Assembly: GCA_023376005.1 (NCBI GenBank)
Contig: CM042147.1
Span: 115,431,494-115,495,493, forward strand
Direction of reading: 5' to 3'
Length of the DNA: 64,000 bases
Origin: Doryteuthis pealeii
Lineage: Eukaryota; Mollusca; Cephalopoda; Myopsida; Loliginidae
Under the pieces are notes generated by a model. That model was not told the DNA's origin, searched no databases, and saw nothing but the letters and a program-made list of their open reading frames with translations. Shown here one piece after another: positions 10,681 to 22,854 of this stretch. The position numbers and the translations under genes were made by a program. Positions within the stretch are counted from its first letter, which is position 1. Each line of letters begins with the position of its first letter.

Positions 10681-11321
10681 TCTTATTATAATGGAGATTG
10701 TATGTTTTTCTGTCTGTAACCGAAACTATATTACTATACAAGTCACAATTCCCTTTGTTATTTACATAACATTCTCCATGACTTTATTCCTATTTAAACC
10801 TTAATTATTAATAAAATTGTTTTACATCATTAAGACTGTTGACCATATCTACATACTAACAACATGCAATTGTATTTATATATACAATAAAATAGCGGTT
10901 TACAGTGTGAATGGGAAGACTAATTTGCATATTGATATTAAGAATTTGAATTTAATAAATATATGCTTAGTATTATTGATTTCTAATTGTTTGGTTTTAC
11001 CTTATTGAATATGAGCAAAAATCTCTGGATAAATCTTAAAAGAAATTCATTAGCAAGAAGAAATAACTACAATTTTATTCTTTACTTCCTATTTAACTAA
11101 ATAGTTGAATTAGGAAAATTTACCAATGAAAGAAGGGAGTAACGGAAAATGATGGAAGAGTTAGTTTCAAAATTGTTCTATTTTTTCAATCATACCCCCT
11201 CTGTTTACTAATCTTTTTATCTGCATTCTTATTCAGTTTCATTTGCCTTTCTAATTTAATATGATATATTATTATATTAAAACTTAAATACTTGCACCCG
11301 GAGGGTGCATATATTTGCTAG
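10681..11321 (+). mobile_element. Helitron-like element inserted into a sister copy
   Basis: It starts TCTTATTATAATGGAGATTG directly after A at 10,680. It ends hairpin (TGCACCC/GGGTGCA), TATATTTG, CTAG at 11,318-11,321, followed by T. Removing it rejoins the surrounding copy without loss or duplication, which fits A|T Helitron insertion. At 641 bp it gives the family's full length. It is non-autonomous. Confidence 0.85.
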
Positions 11322-11733
11322 TCATATTAAATTAGAAAGGCTAATGAAACTGAATAAGAATGCAAATAAAAAGATTTGGAACAGAGGGGGTATGATTGAA
11401 AAATAGAACAACTTTGAAACTAACTCTTCCATCATTTTCTATTACTCCCCTCTTTCATTGGTAAATTTTCCTAATTTAACTATTATTTAAAATAGGAAGT
11501 AAAGAATAATATTAGTTATTTCTTCTTGTTAATGGATTTTTTTAAAGATTTATCTCAGAGATTTTTGCTCATATTCAAAAAGATAAAACCAAACAATTAG
11601 AAATCAATAATACTAATCATATATTTATTAAAATCAAATTTTTCAGATCAATATGCAAATTAGCCTTCCCATTCACACTGTAAACCGCTGTTTTGTTGTA
11701 TATATAAATACAATTACATATTATTATGTAGAT

Positions 11734-12014
11734 CTGGCCCACGCCGGGGGTCCAGTGGCTTCGGCCCTGGATCTTTACGAGTTAATAGCGTCGATCCCAG
11801 GGGGCCATCCCCCCAGGCAACACCTGCCCCCTCGATTTATAGGGGCAGGGCTGGGTTTATTGCCCAGTGCCTGAGGCGCCCCCCTTGAGGGGGAATAGCG
11901 ACGGGATCGACGCAATTTTTTCACCCGCCACCCCATGAGTCTCGGCTTGTGGGTGGTCCCACATAAATAGGGCCTTGTGCCTGACCCGTACAAGTGGGGT
12001 ACGTGGAAAATATC
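11734..12014 (-). mobile_element. element D (GC-rich ~280 bp) with 8 bp direct repeats
   Basis: A GC-rich segment with GGGTCAGGCACAAGGCCC, GGCACTGGGCAATAAACCC and GGGGGCAGGTGTTGCC (minus strand) breaks the Helitron body. ATGTAGAT flanks it at 11,726-11,733 and 12,015-12,022, and the uninterrupted Helitron has one copy. Related copies are at 40,629 and 61,99x. The 8 bp duplication would suit a hAT-like element or a retroposon. Family unknown. Confidence 0.65.
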
Positions 12015-12185
12015 ATGTAGATATGGTCAACAGTCTTAATGATGTAAAACCATTTTATCAATAATTGAGGTTTAAATAAAAATAAAATCATGGAGAATGT
12101 GATGTAAATAATGAAGGGAATTGTGATTTGTATAGTAATATAGTTTCGGTTACAGACCGACAAACACACAATCTCCATTATAATA

Positions 12186-12188
<3 letters not shown>

Positions 12189-12235
<47 letters not shown>

Positions 12236-12423
12236 ATAAAGACTGAGAAAGATTGTTATTTATAAAGACAAATTGTTATGGAAAAAATCAGTTACCAAAA
12301 AGAACTAATGATACTTTTAGTACATGCATTTTGGATCACTTAGTACATTTGGATACCAACAGCCAGTTATATAATGGCATCTATTCAAACACACAGTCAC
12401 TCAAGACACACACACACACACAC

Positions 12424-12502
<79 letters not shown>

Positions 12503-12510
12503 AAAAGATG
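12189..12510. repeat. (TA)n/(TG)n and (CA)n/(TA)n microsatellites
   Basis: (TA)n then (TG)n at 12,189-12,236. (CA)n then interrupted (TA)n at 12,409-12,499. About 170 bp of AT-rich unassigned DNA separates them. Confidence 0.85.
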
Positions 12511-12800
12511 AATAGAAAGCATTCTTAATCATAATTTGCTTGATGCATAATACAAGAAAATACAAGAAGCATTTGGATAGTGCACTCAAAGATTGGTGCA
12601 TTATGGACCATTATTATCTTTCCTTTGGCATAAATGGTAAAATGCCTTATGGAATGAAGCAAAAGAACAAATACAGATTGTTGAAAAATTTTCAATTAGA
12701 TGCCAAAAATATAAGAAATGGGGGAAAAAAAAAACCTAAAAAGAATTCCATGGAAAAGCAAAAATACAGCCAAATCGGATTTCTATTAAAAGTTAATTAG
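12511..12800. other. unassigned AT-rich DNA
   Basis: A plus-strand open frame of 86 codons is Lys/Asn-rich. It runs from the microsatellite edge into poly-A/T DNA with no repeat or family support. I do not call it a gene. Confidence 0.5.
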
Positions 12801-14281
<1,481 letters not shown>

Positions 14282-14535
14282 GGGGCTGCTTTAGCTCCAT
14301 TGGTAGAGCATCCACTTAGGAACCACAAGGCTCTGGGTTTGATGTCAGCCCTCACCAACTCAATGTATGAGTATCACAGCTTGGATCTGAGTGGTAAAGT
14401 GGGAAGTTGGTGGTAGGTGGAGCGTTCTACCTTTGACACAAAATCAATTTCCCTGGTCTAGCACTAGTGAAAAGAGGATAGACTCCCTTGCTGTCTGGAT
14501 ATTACTGACAGTAGGTCACTCCATCGACTATATAC
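14282..14535 (+). mobile_element. SINE-A inside the polypyrimidine tract
   Basis: Head GGGGCTGCTTTAGCTCC with box A GCTCCATTGGTAGAGCATCC, a degenerate box B (CTGGGTTTGATGTCAG), then the body to GACTCCCTTGCTGTCTGG and an end at GACTATATACCC. It interrupts an otherwise continuous pyrimidine tract, so it is younger than the tract. Confidence 0.75.
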
Positions 14536-14789
14536 CCTCTTAGCATCAATATTTTCCTTCTTTTCTCTTTCTCTCTTTTGCCATTGGTTGTTGATCCGTT
14601 CGTCCATGTTGAATACCAGCAACTGAAAGCCTTTCAAAATCGGCGAATAAATAGTTAACTAACCATGTATTCGAGCATGTTGATTGGCTAGCTTTAATTC
14701 ACACGGCCACGCAGAGTCTATAAGTTTAAATGGTTGACCCCTGCACACTTTATAATAAAAAATTATTCCAACATGATTAAATATAGCAC
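14536..14789. other. pyrimidine remnant and unassigned DNA
   Basis: A short T/C stretch, then ~200 bp of mixed sequence with no gene or repeat I recognise. Confidence 0.4.
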
Positions 14790-14985
14790 ACAGGCCTCAA
14801 GCTGGACCGGGGAGACTGTTTTTGCATCTAAGTTGGGGTGCCACACCTACCATCAGCTCTCCACAATACTGCACAGATCCAAGCTGTGTTACTCATGCGG
14901 TGAGTTGGCGAGATGCCTGTATCGAACCTGGAACCTTATGGTTTCGAGGCAGATGCTCTACCGACTCAGCTAAACCGGCCCTACA
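14790..14985 (-). mobile_element. SINE-A, 3'-truncated
   Basis: On the minus strand it begins GGGCCGGTTTAGCTGAGTCG with box A and the box B GGTTCGATAC. The body extends to the CTCCCCGGTCCAGC segment. Conserved head and lost 3' end. Confidence 0.75.
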
Positions 14986-15987
14986 TTCACCCAATTCATA
15001 TTTCTGTGTTTCATTGATTGCGTTAAACATCACCGACCCGGCAGTTTTTTTTTTCTTTCATTCATTTTCCCTCAATCTTTTCTTTTTCCTTTTCATCGAT
15101 TTTTTTTTTCCTCATTCATTCACTTTCTCTTGTTGCATCTGGCTTTCTCTTATTTTGTTTCTCTTCAACAAGAGAAAGAAAATGAAAGAAATCTGGTAAT
15201 TTTTTCATCCCTTCTTCAATCAGTTCTATTTCTCTTTCCCACTTATTAAGCTTCTTTTTTTTTACTCCTTTATTTTACTCAAAAAAAAAATTCATTCAGA
15301 CTTGGTCAGTTCTTTAAACTTACTATCTTTCTTTTATATTTTCTGTTACTAATCCTTCACTTATTTTTTGATATTTTTCTTTATTTATCATTCATTATTA
15401 GTTAGTTTTTCATGTGTGTTATTAAAATTCTTGACTATTTTTTCTCTAATAAAGAAGGAATTTGTTGTATCTATCAAAGTTAACAGATAAATAATAGGAA
15501 GAAATACAACATGAATTAGGGATTCGGGAAAGGTTTACTTAGCAAAGATACAAGGTGAAGAGAGTAATTAGCAATTGCTAGGTTGAATTATCAAGTCCCG
15601 TGAAATCTTGTTATTCTCTCTTCCGAGATTTTATCAGACATTATTTACAGGAAAAACAGACTATTCCATTCTCATTATTTAGGTAATATATTACAGAATT
15701 TAAAAATCAGAACTAAAAAATATTTTTTTTAAAAAGTATCAAACCTGGAATCCTGTGGTTCCCTAGATGAATGCTCTATTGACTGAGCTAAAATGACACT
15801 GTATACATATATATTTATATATATATGTGTAAGGGACAAAAAATTATTTTTATTTGTTTTATATTTTAAATAACTTTAAATTGAATATTCCATGCATATG
15901 GATGAAATTTGATCAAAACACATTTTGACTAAATAACAGCAATGAATTTCATCCAAAGTATATATATTTTTCTTCAATCATCTTTTA

Positions 15988-16043
<56 letters not shown>

Positions 16044-16046
16044 TAG
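14986..16046. other. pyrimidine-rich DNA, low-copy DNA and a SINE-A head remnant
   Basis: Pyrimidine-rich to about 15,300. Then AT-rich low-copy DNA. At 15,740-15,800 there is a minus-strand tRNA-like head only, with box A GAGCATTCATC-type sequence decayed. (TA)n lies at 15,990-16,045. No gene. Confidence 0.5.
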
Positions 16047-16632
16047 GTTTTGTTTGTTTTGTTTTACGGCATATCAACCTCAGTGGGTCATTTAATGCCA
16101 ACAAAGTTGTGAAATAAGTTCATTCTTAATGCATGATACAATTTTGTTTATAAACTCATGTTTTTCTATTTAACCCATAGATGGTACCCTAACAGGTACT
16201 ACCACTCCGGGTCAGAGTGGACCAGGAAGCAATGGTGATGAAAGGGTGCTCCACATTCCCCAAACCTCCAGAACTGGAACCTCACCATCAGATAGAGTTT
16301 AACGTCATTCCCAGGTCATGTAGACCCTCAGCCACCGCCTTCTAGCACCCATATGATAAAAAGGATTGGGGGTTGCCATAGGGTTGGAGCAATCATATAG
16401 GCGATAGGGCTTGACATGACCAGGCAATTGATCGGTGGGGGCCTCTCCGACCGCCCGTCTAGCCCAAGAAAGGGTCAAAGTGGAGTGTTGCATGTCATGG
16501 ACTTCTCAGCCACCCGGGTTCTATCCTTAAACATCACGGGTCGCCACCCACGGCCAACAGGTGGCCCCATTGGGGAGTCTTACCCCTCTGCAGAGGTGCA
16601 GTCGGTGCATTCTAACGCCCCAGCCAACAGGG

Positions 16633-16635
<3 letters not shown>
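16047..16635 (-). mobile_element. element C, longest copy
   Basis: Reverse of the 6,061 copy: the T-rich GTTTTGTTTGTTTTG at the left is the A-rich 3' tail on the minus strand. It extends further 5' than the 6 kb copy, through GTGGGTGGCGACCCGTGATG and on to GGCTGGGGCGTTAGAATGC and the GGCGGA boundary at (TA)n. At ~590 bp it gives the best estimate of element length. No ORF of known type. Confidence 0.7.
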
Positions 16636-16679
<44 letters not shown>

Positions 16680-16876
16680 CCAAACTTGTTGGTAAACCCT
16701 CACGGTGAGAAAAAACCCGGCAAATATTTTGATTGTAAAAATATACTACTAAACATCACCTGGGGAGAAAAACATTTTTGGAAAAAAGAAAAGACCAAGA
16801 TAACCATACCAACTAAAAATAGTTGATTGATATAATACTTGGCCAAAAGAAAATGATTATATATATAGATATATAT
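16636..16876. other. (TA)n microsatellite and unassigned DNA
   Basis: (TA)n to about 16,672, then ~200 bp of A-rich low-copy sequence and an (ATATAG)n stretch. No gene. Confidence 0.5.
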
Positions 16877-17100
16877 AGATAAAAGGATATGGAAACACAC
16901 AACGCTGTTAAAATGAAAAATATTTCATATCATATTCATAGCTAATATTGAAACAATATTTCGATTTATAAAAATCATCTTCAGAGCCTGTTTTTTAAAT
17001 CAGACTCCTCAAGAGAGGAGCTGAAAAAAAAAAAAAAAAAAATTCCTAAGTAAGTCATGATATATCCATATCTATCTATATATATATAATATATAGATAT
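16877..17100 (-). repeat. dispersed repeat carrying a hammerhead motif
   Basis: The plus strand has GGAAACACACAACGCTGTTA, then the reverse complement of a hammerhead, then GAGCCTG and poly-A. The same order (CACAATGCTGTTAAAG, ...hammerhead..., GAGCTC) is found at 37,245-37,360 and 57,930-58,040. That makes a short repeat family of at least 120 bp. (ATAGAT)n follows. Confidence 0.6.
16940..16988 (-). ncRNA. hammerhead-like ribozyme motif, three stems
   Basis: Minus strand order: GGCU, CUGAAGA, U, GAUUU-UUAU-AAAUC, GAAA, UAUUG-UUU-CAAUA, UU, AGCU. Helix I pairs GGCU with AGCU (one G-U). Helix II is 5 bp with an extra U after the core. Helix III is 5 bp plus the A15.1-U16.1 pair. Compared with 37,303, the sequence differs but all three stems are kept. 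Confidence 0.6.
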
Positions 17101-17116
17101 AGATATAGATATAATA

Positions 17117-17606
17117 TACATGTAGAATTAAACAAAAGACACATCTCCTGTTTAAACAATTTTTATTTTGATCTTTTCGAGTTTTCTGGCCAACTTTTTA
17201 ATATTTGGGTGGAATTCGTGGATAAGTCCACCAAAGTTCAGGTCCCAAGTACTCCAAATACTAGAAGCTCAATACATAAAACAATACAAACCATCCTTGA
17301 ACAAAATTAATTTCCAATGCAGTACACACATTTTAAAATGCCTATAACACCTTTCTCTTCAATTCTTCTCCTTCCAGCCTCCACATAATTATAATTTTTT
17401 TTTAAATGGAACACATCACCACTGATGATGGCACTTCAAAGTGCCGAAAGTACTCGGGACCTGAACTTTGGTGGACTTATCCACAAATTCCACCGAAATA
17501 TTAAAAAGTTGGCCAGAAAATTAGAAAATATCAAAGATAAAATTTTTAAACAGGAGGTGTGTCTTTTGTTTAATTCTACATGTATAAATGAAAGAATGCT
17601 TCCCAA

Positions 17607-17654
<48 letters not shown>

Positions 17655-17833
17655 CACACCACAACAACACACACTCGGAACTTTGGTGGACTTATTTCCA
17701 CAAATTCCACCCCAATATTAAAAAGTTGGCCAGAAAACTCGAAAATATCAAAGATAAAATTGTTTAAACAGGAGATATGTCTTTTGTCTAATTCTACATG
17801 TATAAATGAAAAGAATGCTTCCCAAATACACAA
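17117..17833. mobile_element. cluster of Penelope-like peptide fragments
   Basis: One minus copy (17,117-17,250) and two plus copies (17,412-17,610 and 17,672-17,833). The best one reads LNFGGLIHKFHRNIKK, an ARKLENIKDKIFKQE block, then LLFNSTCINERMLPKYT into (CA)n. The second plus copy has a one-base frameshift after GGL. A hammerhead precedes the first plus copy. The combination is typical of Penelope-like debris, but the reverse transcriptase domain is missing. Confidence 0.45.
17416..17474 (+). ncRNA. hammerhead-like ribozyme motif, well preserved
   Basis: UCACCA, CUGAUGA, U, GGCAC-UUCAAA-GUGCC, GAAA, then a GU...AC closing pair set, UU and UGGUGG. Helix I pairs UCACCA with UGGUGG (6 bp, one U-G). 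Helix II is a 5 bp stem after one extra U. Helix III is short with a 13-base loop. Both core boxes match consensus. The helix I 3' strand doubles as the FGG codons of the downstream peptide. Confidence 0.6.
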
Positions 17834-17865
17834 ACACACACACACACACACACACACATACACAT

Positions 17866-17911
<46 letters not shown>

Positions 17912-18312
17912 CATATATATATCATGACTACTTAGGTAGAAAAAGATTCTCTGCTTTGACAGTACATAATAATAGCCAGACAGTTTTTCTGTTTTTATTT
18001 TCTCAGCCATATGATGAGTGACTGAATGTTCTCTCAGCACACATCCATAGATTGACATAGATGCGAGCATGTGCAAGAGACAGTAAATTTGATAAATAGT
18101 TTCAATTATAAGTGATGTCCCATCCATGTATTTGTAGTTGGCAGATTTTCGTTTTTTGTCTATAGAAAATCTATGGCATGTGTCATCATATGAATTATAG
18201 AGAGTTTCCCAATGATATCAGTTAACCAGATATAAAATATACAAATACCATGTGCGCAGAATGACAAAGAAGATGGACAGTATAACATGATAAATTAATG
18301 TAGATTCAGCTT
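17834..18312. other. (CA)n/(TA)n microsatellite and low-copy DNA
   Basis: (CA)n followed by (TA)n to about 17,911, then ~400 bp of low-copy DNA up to the satellite. No gene is supported. Confidence 0.5.
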
Positions 18313-20510
18313 GTGATAAACAACTAAAATTGATACCATTAATCGGATAGAGAATTGCTACCAACATACTGATCTGATATTACAAAATTGATACCACCAA
18401 ACTGATATGGTTTTGAGATATTGAAATTAGTATCACCCACTTAATACTCACAAAATTATACTACAATATGATACTGAATTGATACTACCAAACTGATATG
18501 GATTGAGATCATCAAATTATTATCACCCACTTAATAACCAGTTGATACTACTATAGAGATATCAACAAATATATACTGAATTTATACCATATAATGATAT
18601 AAGTACATTTTTTACTACCATACTAATATCCACAAAATGATACTACCATGTGATACTGAATTGATACAAAGTGATATGGATTTGAGATCATCAAATTAGT
18701 ATCACCCAGTTGATACCACTACAGAGATATCAAAAATGCATACTGAATTTATACAATATAATGATATCAGTAAATTGTTTACCACCATACTAATATCCAC
18801 AAAGTGATACTACCATATGATACTGAATTGATACTATCAAACTGATATGGTTTTGAGATATTCAAATTAGTATCACCCACTTAACCAGTTGATACCACAA
18901 TACATATATCAACAAATATATACTGAATTTATACCATATAATGATATCTGTAAATTTTTTACTACCATCCACAAAATAATATCCACAAAATGATACTACC
19001 ATATGATACTGCATTGATACAAAGTAATATTGATTTGAGATCATCAAATTAGTATCACCCAGTTCATACCACTACAGAGATATCAAAAAATGCATACTGA
19101 ATTTATACCATATAATGATATCAGTAATTTTTTACCACCATACTAATATGCACAAAATGATACTACCATATGATACTGAATTGATACTACCAAACTGATA
19201 TGGATTGAGATCTTCAAATTAGTATCACCCACTTAAAAATACCAGTTGATACCACTACAGAGACATCAAAAATGCATACTGGTTTTATACCATATAATGA
19301 TATCAGTAAATTGTTTACCACCCATACTAATACCCACAAAATGATACTACCATGTGATACTGAATTGATACAAAGGGATATGGATTTGAGATCATCAAAT
19401 TAGTATCACCCACTTAACCAGTTGATACCACTATAGAGATATCAACAAATATATACTGAATTTATACCATATATTGATATCAGTAAATTGTTTACCAGCA
19501 TACTAATACCCACAAAATTATACTACCATGTGATACTGAATTGATTCAAAGTGATATGGATTTGAGATCATCAAATTAGTATCACCCAGTTGATACCACT
19601 ACAGAGATATAAAAAAAATGCATACTGAATTTATACCATATAATGATATCAGTAATTTTTTACCACTATACTAATACTCACAAAATGATACTAACATATG
19701 ATACTAAATTGATACAAACAAAGTGATATGGACTGAAATCATAAAATTAGTATCACCCACTTAATACTTAGTTGATACTACTATAGAGATATCAACAAAT
19801 ATATACTGAATTTATACCATATAATGATATCAGTAAATTGTTTACTAATATCCACAAAATGATACTACCATATGATACAGAATTGATAATACCAAACTTC
19901 TATGGATTTGAGATCATCAAATTAGTATCACCCACTTAATAACCAGTTGATACCACTATAGAGATATCAACAAATATATACTGAATTCATACCATATAAT
20001 GATATAAGTAAATTGTTTACCAGCATACTTATACCCATAAAATTATACTACCATATGATATTGAATTGATACAAACAAAGTGATATGGATTTGAGATCAT
20101 CAAATTAGTATCACCCAGTTGATACCACTACAGAGATATACAAAAATGCCCACTTAATAACCAGTTGATACCACTATAGAAATATTAACAAATATATACT
20201 GAATTTATACCATATAATGATATTAATAAATTGTTTACCACCATACTAATATCCACAAAATGATACTACCATATGATACAGAATTGATACTACCAAACTT
20301 CTATGGATTTGAGATCATCAAATCAGTATCACCCAATTGATAATCAGTTGATACGGCTATACAGATATCAACAAATTCATACTGAATTTATACCATATAA
20401 TGATATCAGTAAATTGATACCACCATACTGATATCCACAGATTGATACTGAATTGATACTATCATTATGATATCTCCAAAATGATACAGAACTGCAACCA
20501 CCATACTTAG
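18313..20510 (+). repeat. ~175 bp satellite array rich in GATAC/GATAT
   Basis: About 12 units. Successive ATGATAT landmarks lie at 18,594, 18,761, 18,941, 19,115, 19,297, 19,474, 19,643, 19,824, 19,999, 20,217 and 20,400: spacings of 167-183, with one of 218. Each unit holds AAATTAGTATCACCCACTTA, GTTGATACCACTA and TACTGAATTTATACCATAT. GATAC/GATAT words recur every 10-20 bases, hinting at shorter ancestral repeats. The array reappears at 44,001. Confidence 0.9.
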
Positions 20511-20842
20511 TTTTCTATTTGGTAATATCAGTTAAAAATGAAGGGAATGATATCAGGGCAGTGATATCAATTCAGTATAAATTTGGTATTATCAATTTTT
20601 TCAATATATCATGATAATCAATGGCTTAATATTATCAAAGCCTGGCTGGTTTACTATAATGGATATCATCATAGGAAATTGAATCAGTTCAATTCCTGTC
20701 CGAGGTTGTTTGCATTTGATTAGTGCCCTTGGGAAAGGCATGAATTCATCAATTCTTTCCCAGCTACGGGTAAATGTTAGAGTTACATAGATAGTTATGT
20801 AGATACAAATATAATGAAAATTTTTGTAATATATGGGTATTA
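20511..20842. repeat. inverted satellite edge and SINE-B-like fragment
   Basis: At 20,545-20,605 the satellite words appear reversed (GATATCAATTCAGTATAAAT, GGTATTATCAATTT), so the array edge is inverted. At 20,690-20,790 a box B piece (AGTTCAATTCCTG) and the TTGGGAAAGGCATG segment mark an old SINE-B fragment. Confidence 0.6.
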
Positions 20843-21136
20843 GCTGTACGGCCACCTGCCCCCCATCTCACAAACTATCCGAGTGAGACGGACAAGGCAT
20901 GCAGGACACTGCTGGAGAAGCAGGGATGAACTCATAAGCGACGTTCTCCTGTGGAAGCCAACACATGGACATGCAAGTGTGGGGCGCCCAGCAAGGACAT
21001 ACATTGACCAGTTATGTGAAGATGCTGGCTGCTCCGCAGAGGAGCTTCCAGGTGTAATGAATGATAGGGAGGGTTGGCGAAGGATTGTCATGGATGCCCG
21101 TGCTGCGTGCGCGACATGCTGCTGCTGCTGCGATAT
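20843..21136 (+). pseudogene. 5'-truncated RTE-type LINE tail, present only in the first copy
   Basis: An open frame contains ISDVLLWKPTHGHASVGRPA, RTYIDQLCEDAGC and PGVMNDREGWRRIVMDARA, the C-terminal tail of RTE-class ORF2. It ends in (GCT)n rather than GAT repeats. The matching place in the second copy (about 45,513) joins directly as GGGTATTATATATATAGAGA without it. So it is an insertion that separates the two copies, and little decayed. Confidence 0.8.
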
Positions 21137-21159
21137 ATAGAGAGATCCCCATGCGAAAC

Positions 21160-21985
21160 AGTTATTGTCGTAGGTAGTGAACTCAAACATGAATAAGGCT
21201 GTTTGCATTCCACATAGCACTAATATACTTGGGAAAGGTATGAAACCAGCTATTCTTTCTTCAGCTATGAATAAATAGTAGAGCAGACTGGTCTCTTCAG
21301 TCTTGGTAAGGCAACCAGTCTAGAAGAAAGAAAACTCTGAATTCAGATCAGCTATACTTAGCTTAAAGAAATAGACCTTGTGTCACATCCTGCTCATGGT
21401 GGAGGGGTTGGTTAAATACAAGATATTATCAAAACATTTTATTTTCTGTAAATATATGGATTTGCTACTGAAATGCTTACGCAATTCCCCAATTAGGGTT
21501 TAGAAAAGAAATTTATCCAGCTAACGGCTCTTCAAGCTGAAATTTCATTAACAGAGGAAAAGAAATAATCCATTTGATCCTACACATACTTGGAGGCTGT
21601 TTGCATTCCACATAACACTAATATCCTTGGGAAAGGTATGACTCCAGCTATTCTTTCTTCAGCTATGAATAAATAGTAGAGCAGACTGGGATCTTCAGTC
21701 TTGGTAAGGCAACCAGTCTAGAAGAAAGAAAACTCTGAATTCAGATCAGCTATACTCAGCTTAAAGAAATAGACCTTGTGTCACATCCTGCTCATGGTGG
21801 AGGGGTTGGTTAAATACAAGATATTATCAAAACATTTTATTTTCTGTAAATATATGGATTTGCTACTGAAAAGCTTACGCAATTCCCCAATTAGGGTTTA
21901 GTAAAGAAATTTATCCAGCTAACGGCTCTTCAAGCTGAAATTTCATTAACAGAAGAAAAGAAATAATCCATTTGATCCTACACAT
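21160..21985 (+). repeat. 395 bp tandem duplication containing a SINE-B tail
   Basis: The segment from GGCTGTTTGCATTCCACATA (about 21,198 and 21,595) through GGTGGAGGGGTTGGTTAAAT to CATTTGATCCTACACATACT appears twice in a row with few differences. Its first 220 bp are the SINE-B body. The rest (GCTAACGGCTCTTCAAGC) is not SINE. Both units are repeated at 45,590-46,390. Confidence 0.8.
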
Positions 21986-22051
21986 ACTTGGAAGAAGAAA
22001 CAAAAAAAAAAGAAGAGGAGTCTGGTCTAGGCTAAAGAACTTAAAAGCCAT

Positions 22052-22300
22052 TTACGGCAGGGCTAATTTCCTGTCAGCAGATTCGGCCATTCTAATTATG
22101 TGTGCATGCCCAGAGACTTTATTTGCGAATGTGTAAGGAGGTTTCAAGAACAAAATGATCCCAGCAATGTCAACTGAAGTGAATACGCAACAAAGGCCTG
22201 ATATAACTATTCCCAAAATTCCGGATCTGCTGACAGGTGACCTTTCGAGTGAAGGGAGAAGGTTTGTCTGTTCGTCCTTAGAATAATAATAATAATACAC
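22052..22300 (-). CDS. possible small ORF, 82 codons, function unknown
   Basis: An open frame from ATG to TAA in sequence of mixed composition. It starts with five Tyr codons from an (ATT)n run. A hydrophobic stretch (ILGIVISGLCCVFTSVDIAG) near residues 28-47 could be a membrane segment. The second block carries the same frame at 46,448-46,696, and the two differences I see in 249 bp are both synonymous. I recognise no family, no splice sites and no promoter. It may be an exon remnant or chance. Confidence 0.2.
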   Translation of the reverse strand: MYYYYYSKDEQTNLLPSLERSPVSRSGILGIVISGLCCVFTSVDIAGIILFLKPPYTFANKVSGHAHIIRMAESADRKLALP

Positions 22301-22854
22301 CCCTTAAGATTCTGTTGATGCTGAAAAAGAAATCGAGTACCTCCAGGCTGGCTTGAAGTATGAAGCTGATTCAGGAAGTTTGACCCAGTGAACAAGAAAA
22401 AACGAAAAGGAAAAAAAAAAAAAAACAGAGAAAAAAGCATAAACCTTCTTTTTTTTTATATCATAGCAAACTTGTTTTTTTTTATTCAGCCAATGAAATT
22501 ATTTAGAACCTCAGGATATCAAAATATATATATATATATAAAAAAGTATGCTATCATTACTGAAATTAAAAAGGATAAAAAAAAAAAAAATGGTGATAGT
22601 CAAATAGGGTTTATTTTGTGAAAAATTACCGTCTGGCTTCTTTGAAATGGAAAATTGTTTCAAGATGGGCTGCTGCTCCTGAGACATCATTTTCACACTT
22701 TTCTGCCAGTGTATCAAATTCAGCTGACACTGGTTCTCCTTATGTTTCAAAAGCACTTAATATATCACTGCAAGCTCTTTGATAATATTGATTAAGATTT
22801 CTCTTTGATTCGGTCTTGTAGGAGAATAACAAACAAAATGCAGGAAAACAAGTA
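22301..22854. other. AT-rich DNA, no gene
   Basis: Poly-A/T runs and an AT-rich stretch, including (TA)n at 22,524-22,540. No frame is supported. Confidence 0.5.

Larger units (their letters stand above)
10624..12188 (-). mobile_element. Helitron-like element interrupted by a second Helitron and element D
   Basis: Its 3' end (CTAG and the TGCACCC hairpin on the minus strand) lies at 10,624-10,680. The body resumes at 11,322 and reaches its TC start at 12,188. The break is exactly filled by the plus-strand copy 10,681-11,321. Element D interrupts the body again at 11,734-12,014. Flanking bases are A and T as expected. Confidence 0.8.

Noticed and set aside
18001..18110. Another hammerhead near GATGAGTGACTGAATG
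   Set aside because: No CUGANGA box with a stem and GAAA in the right order, and no helix I partner.
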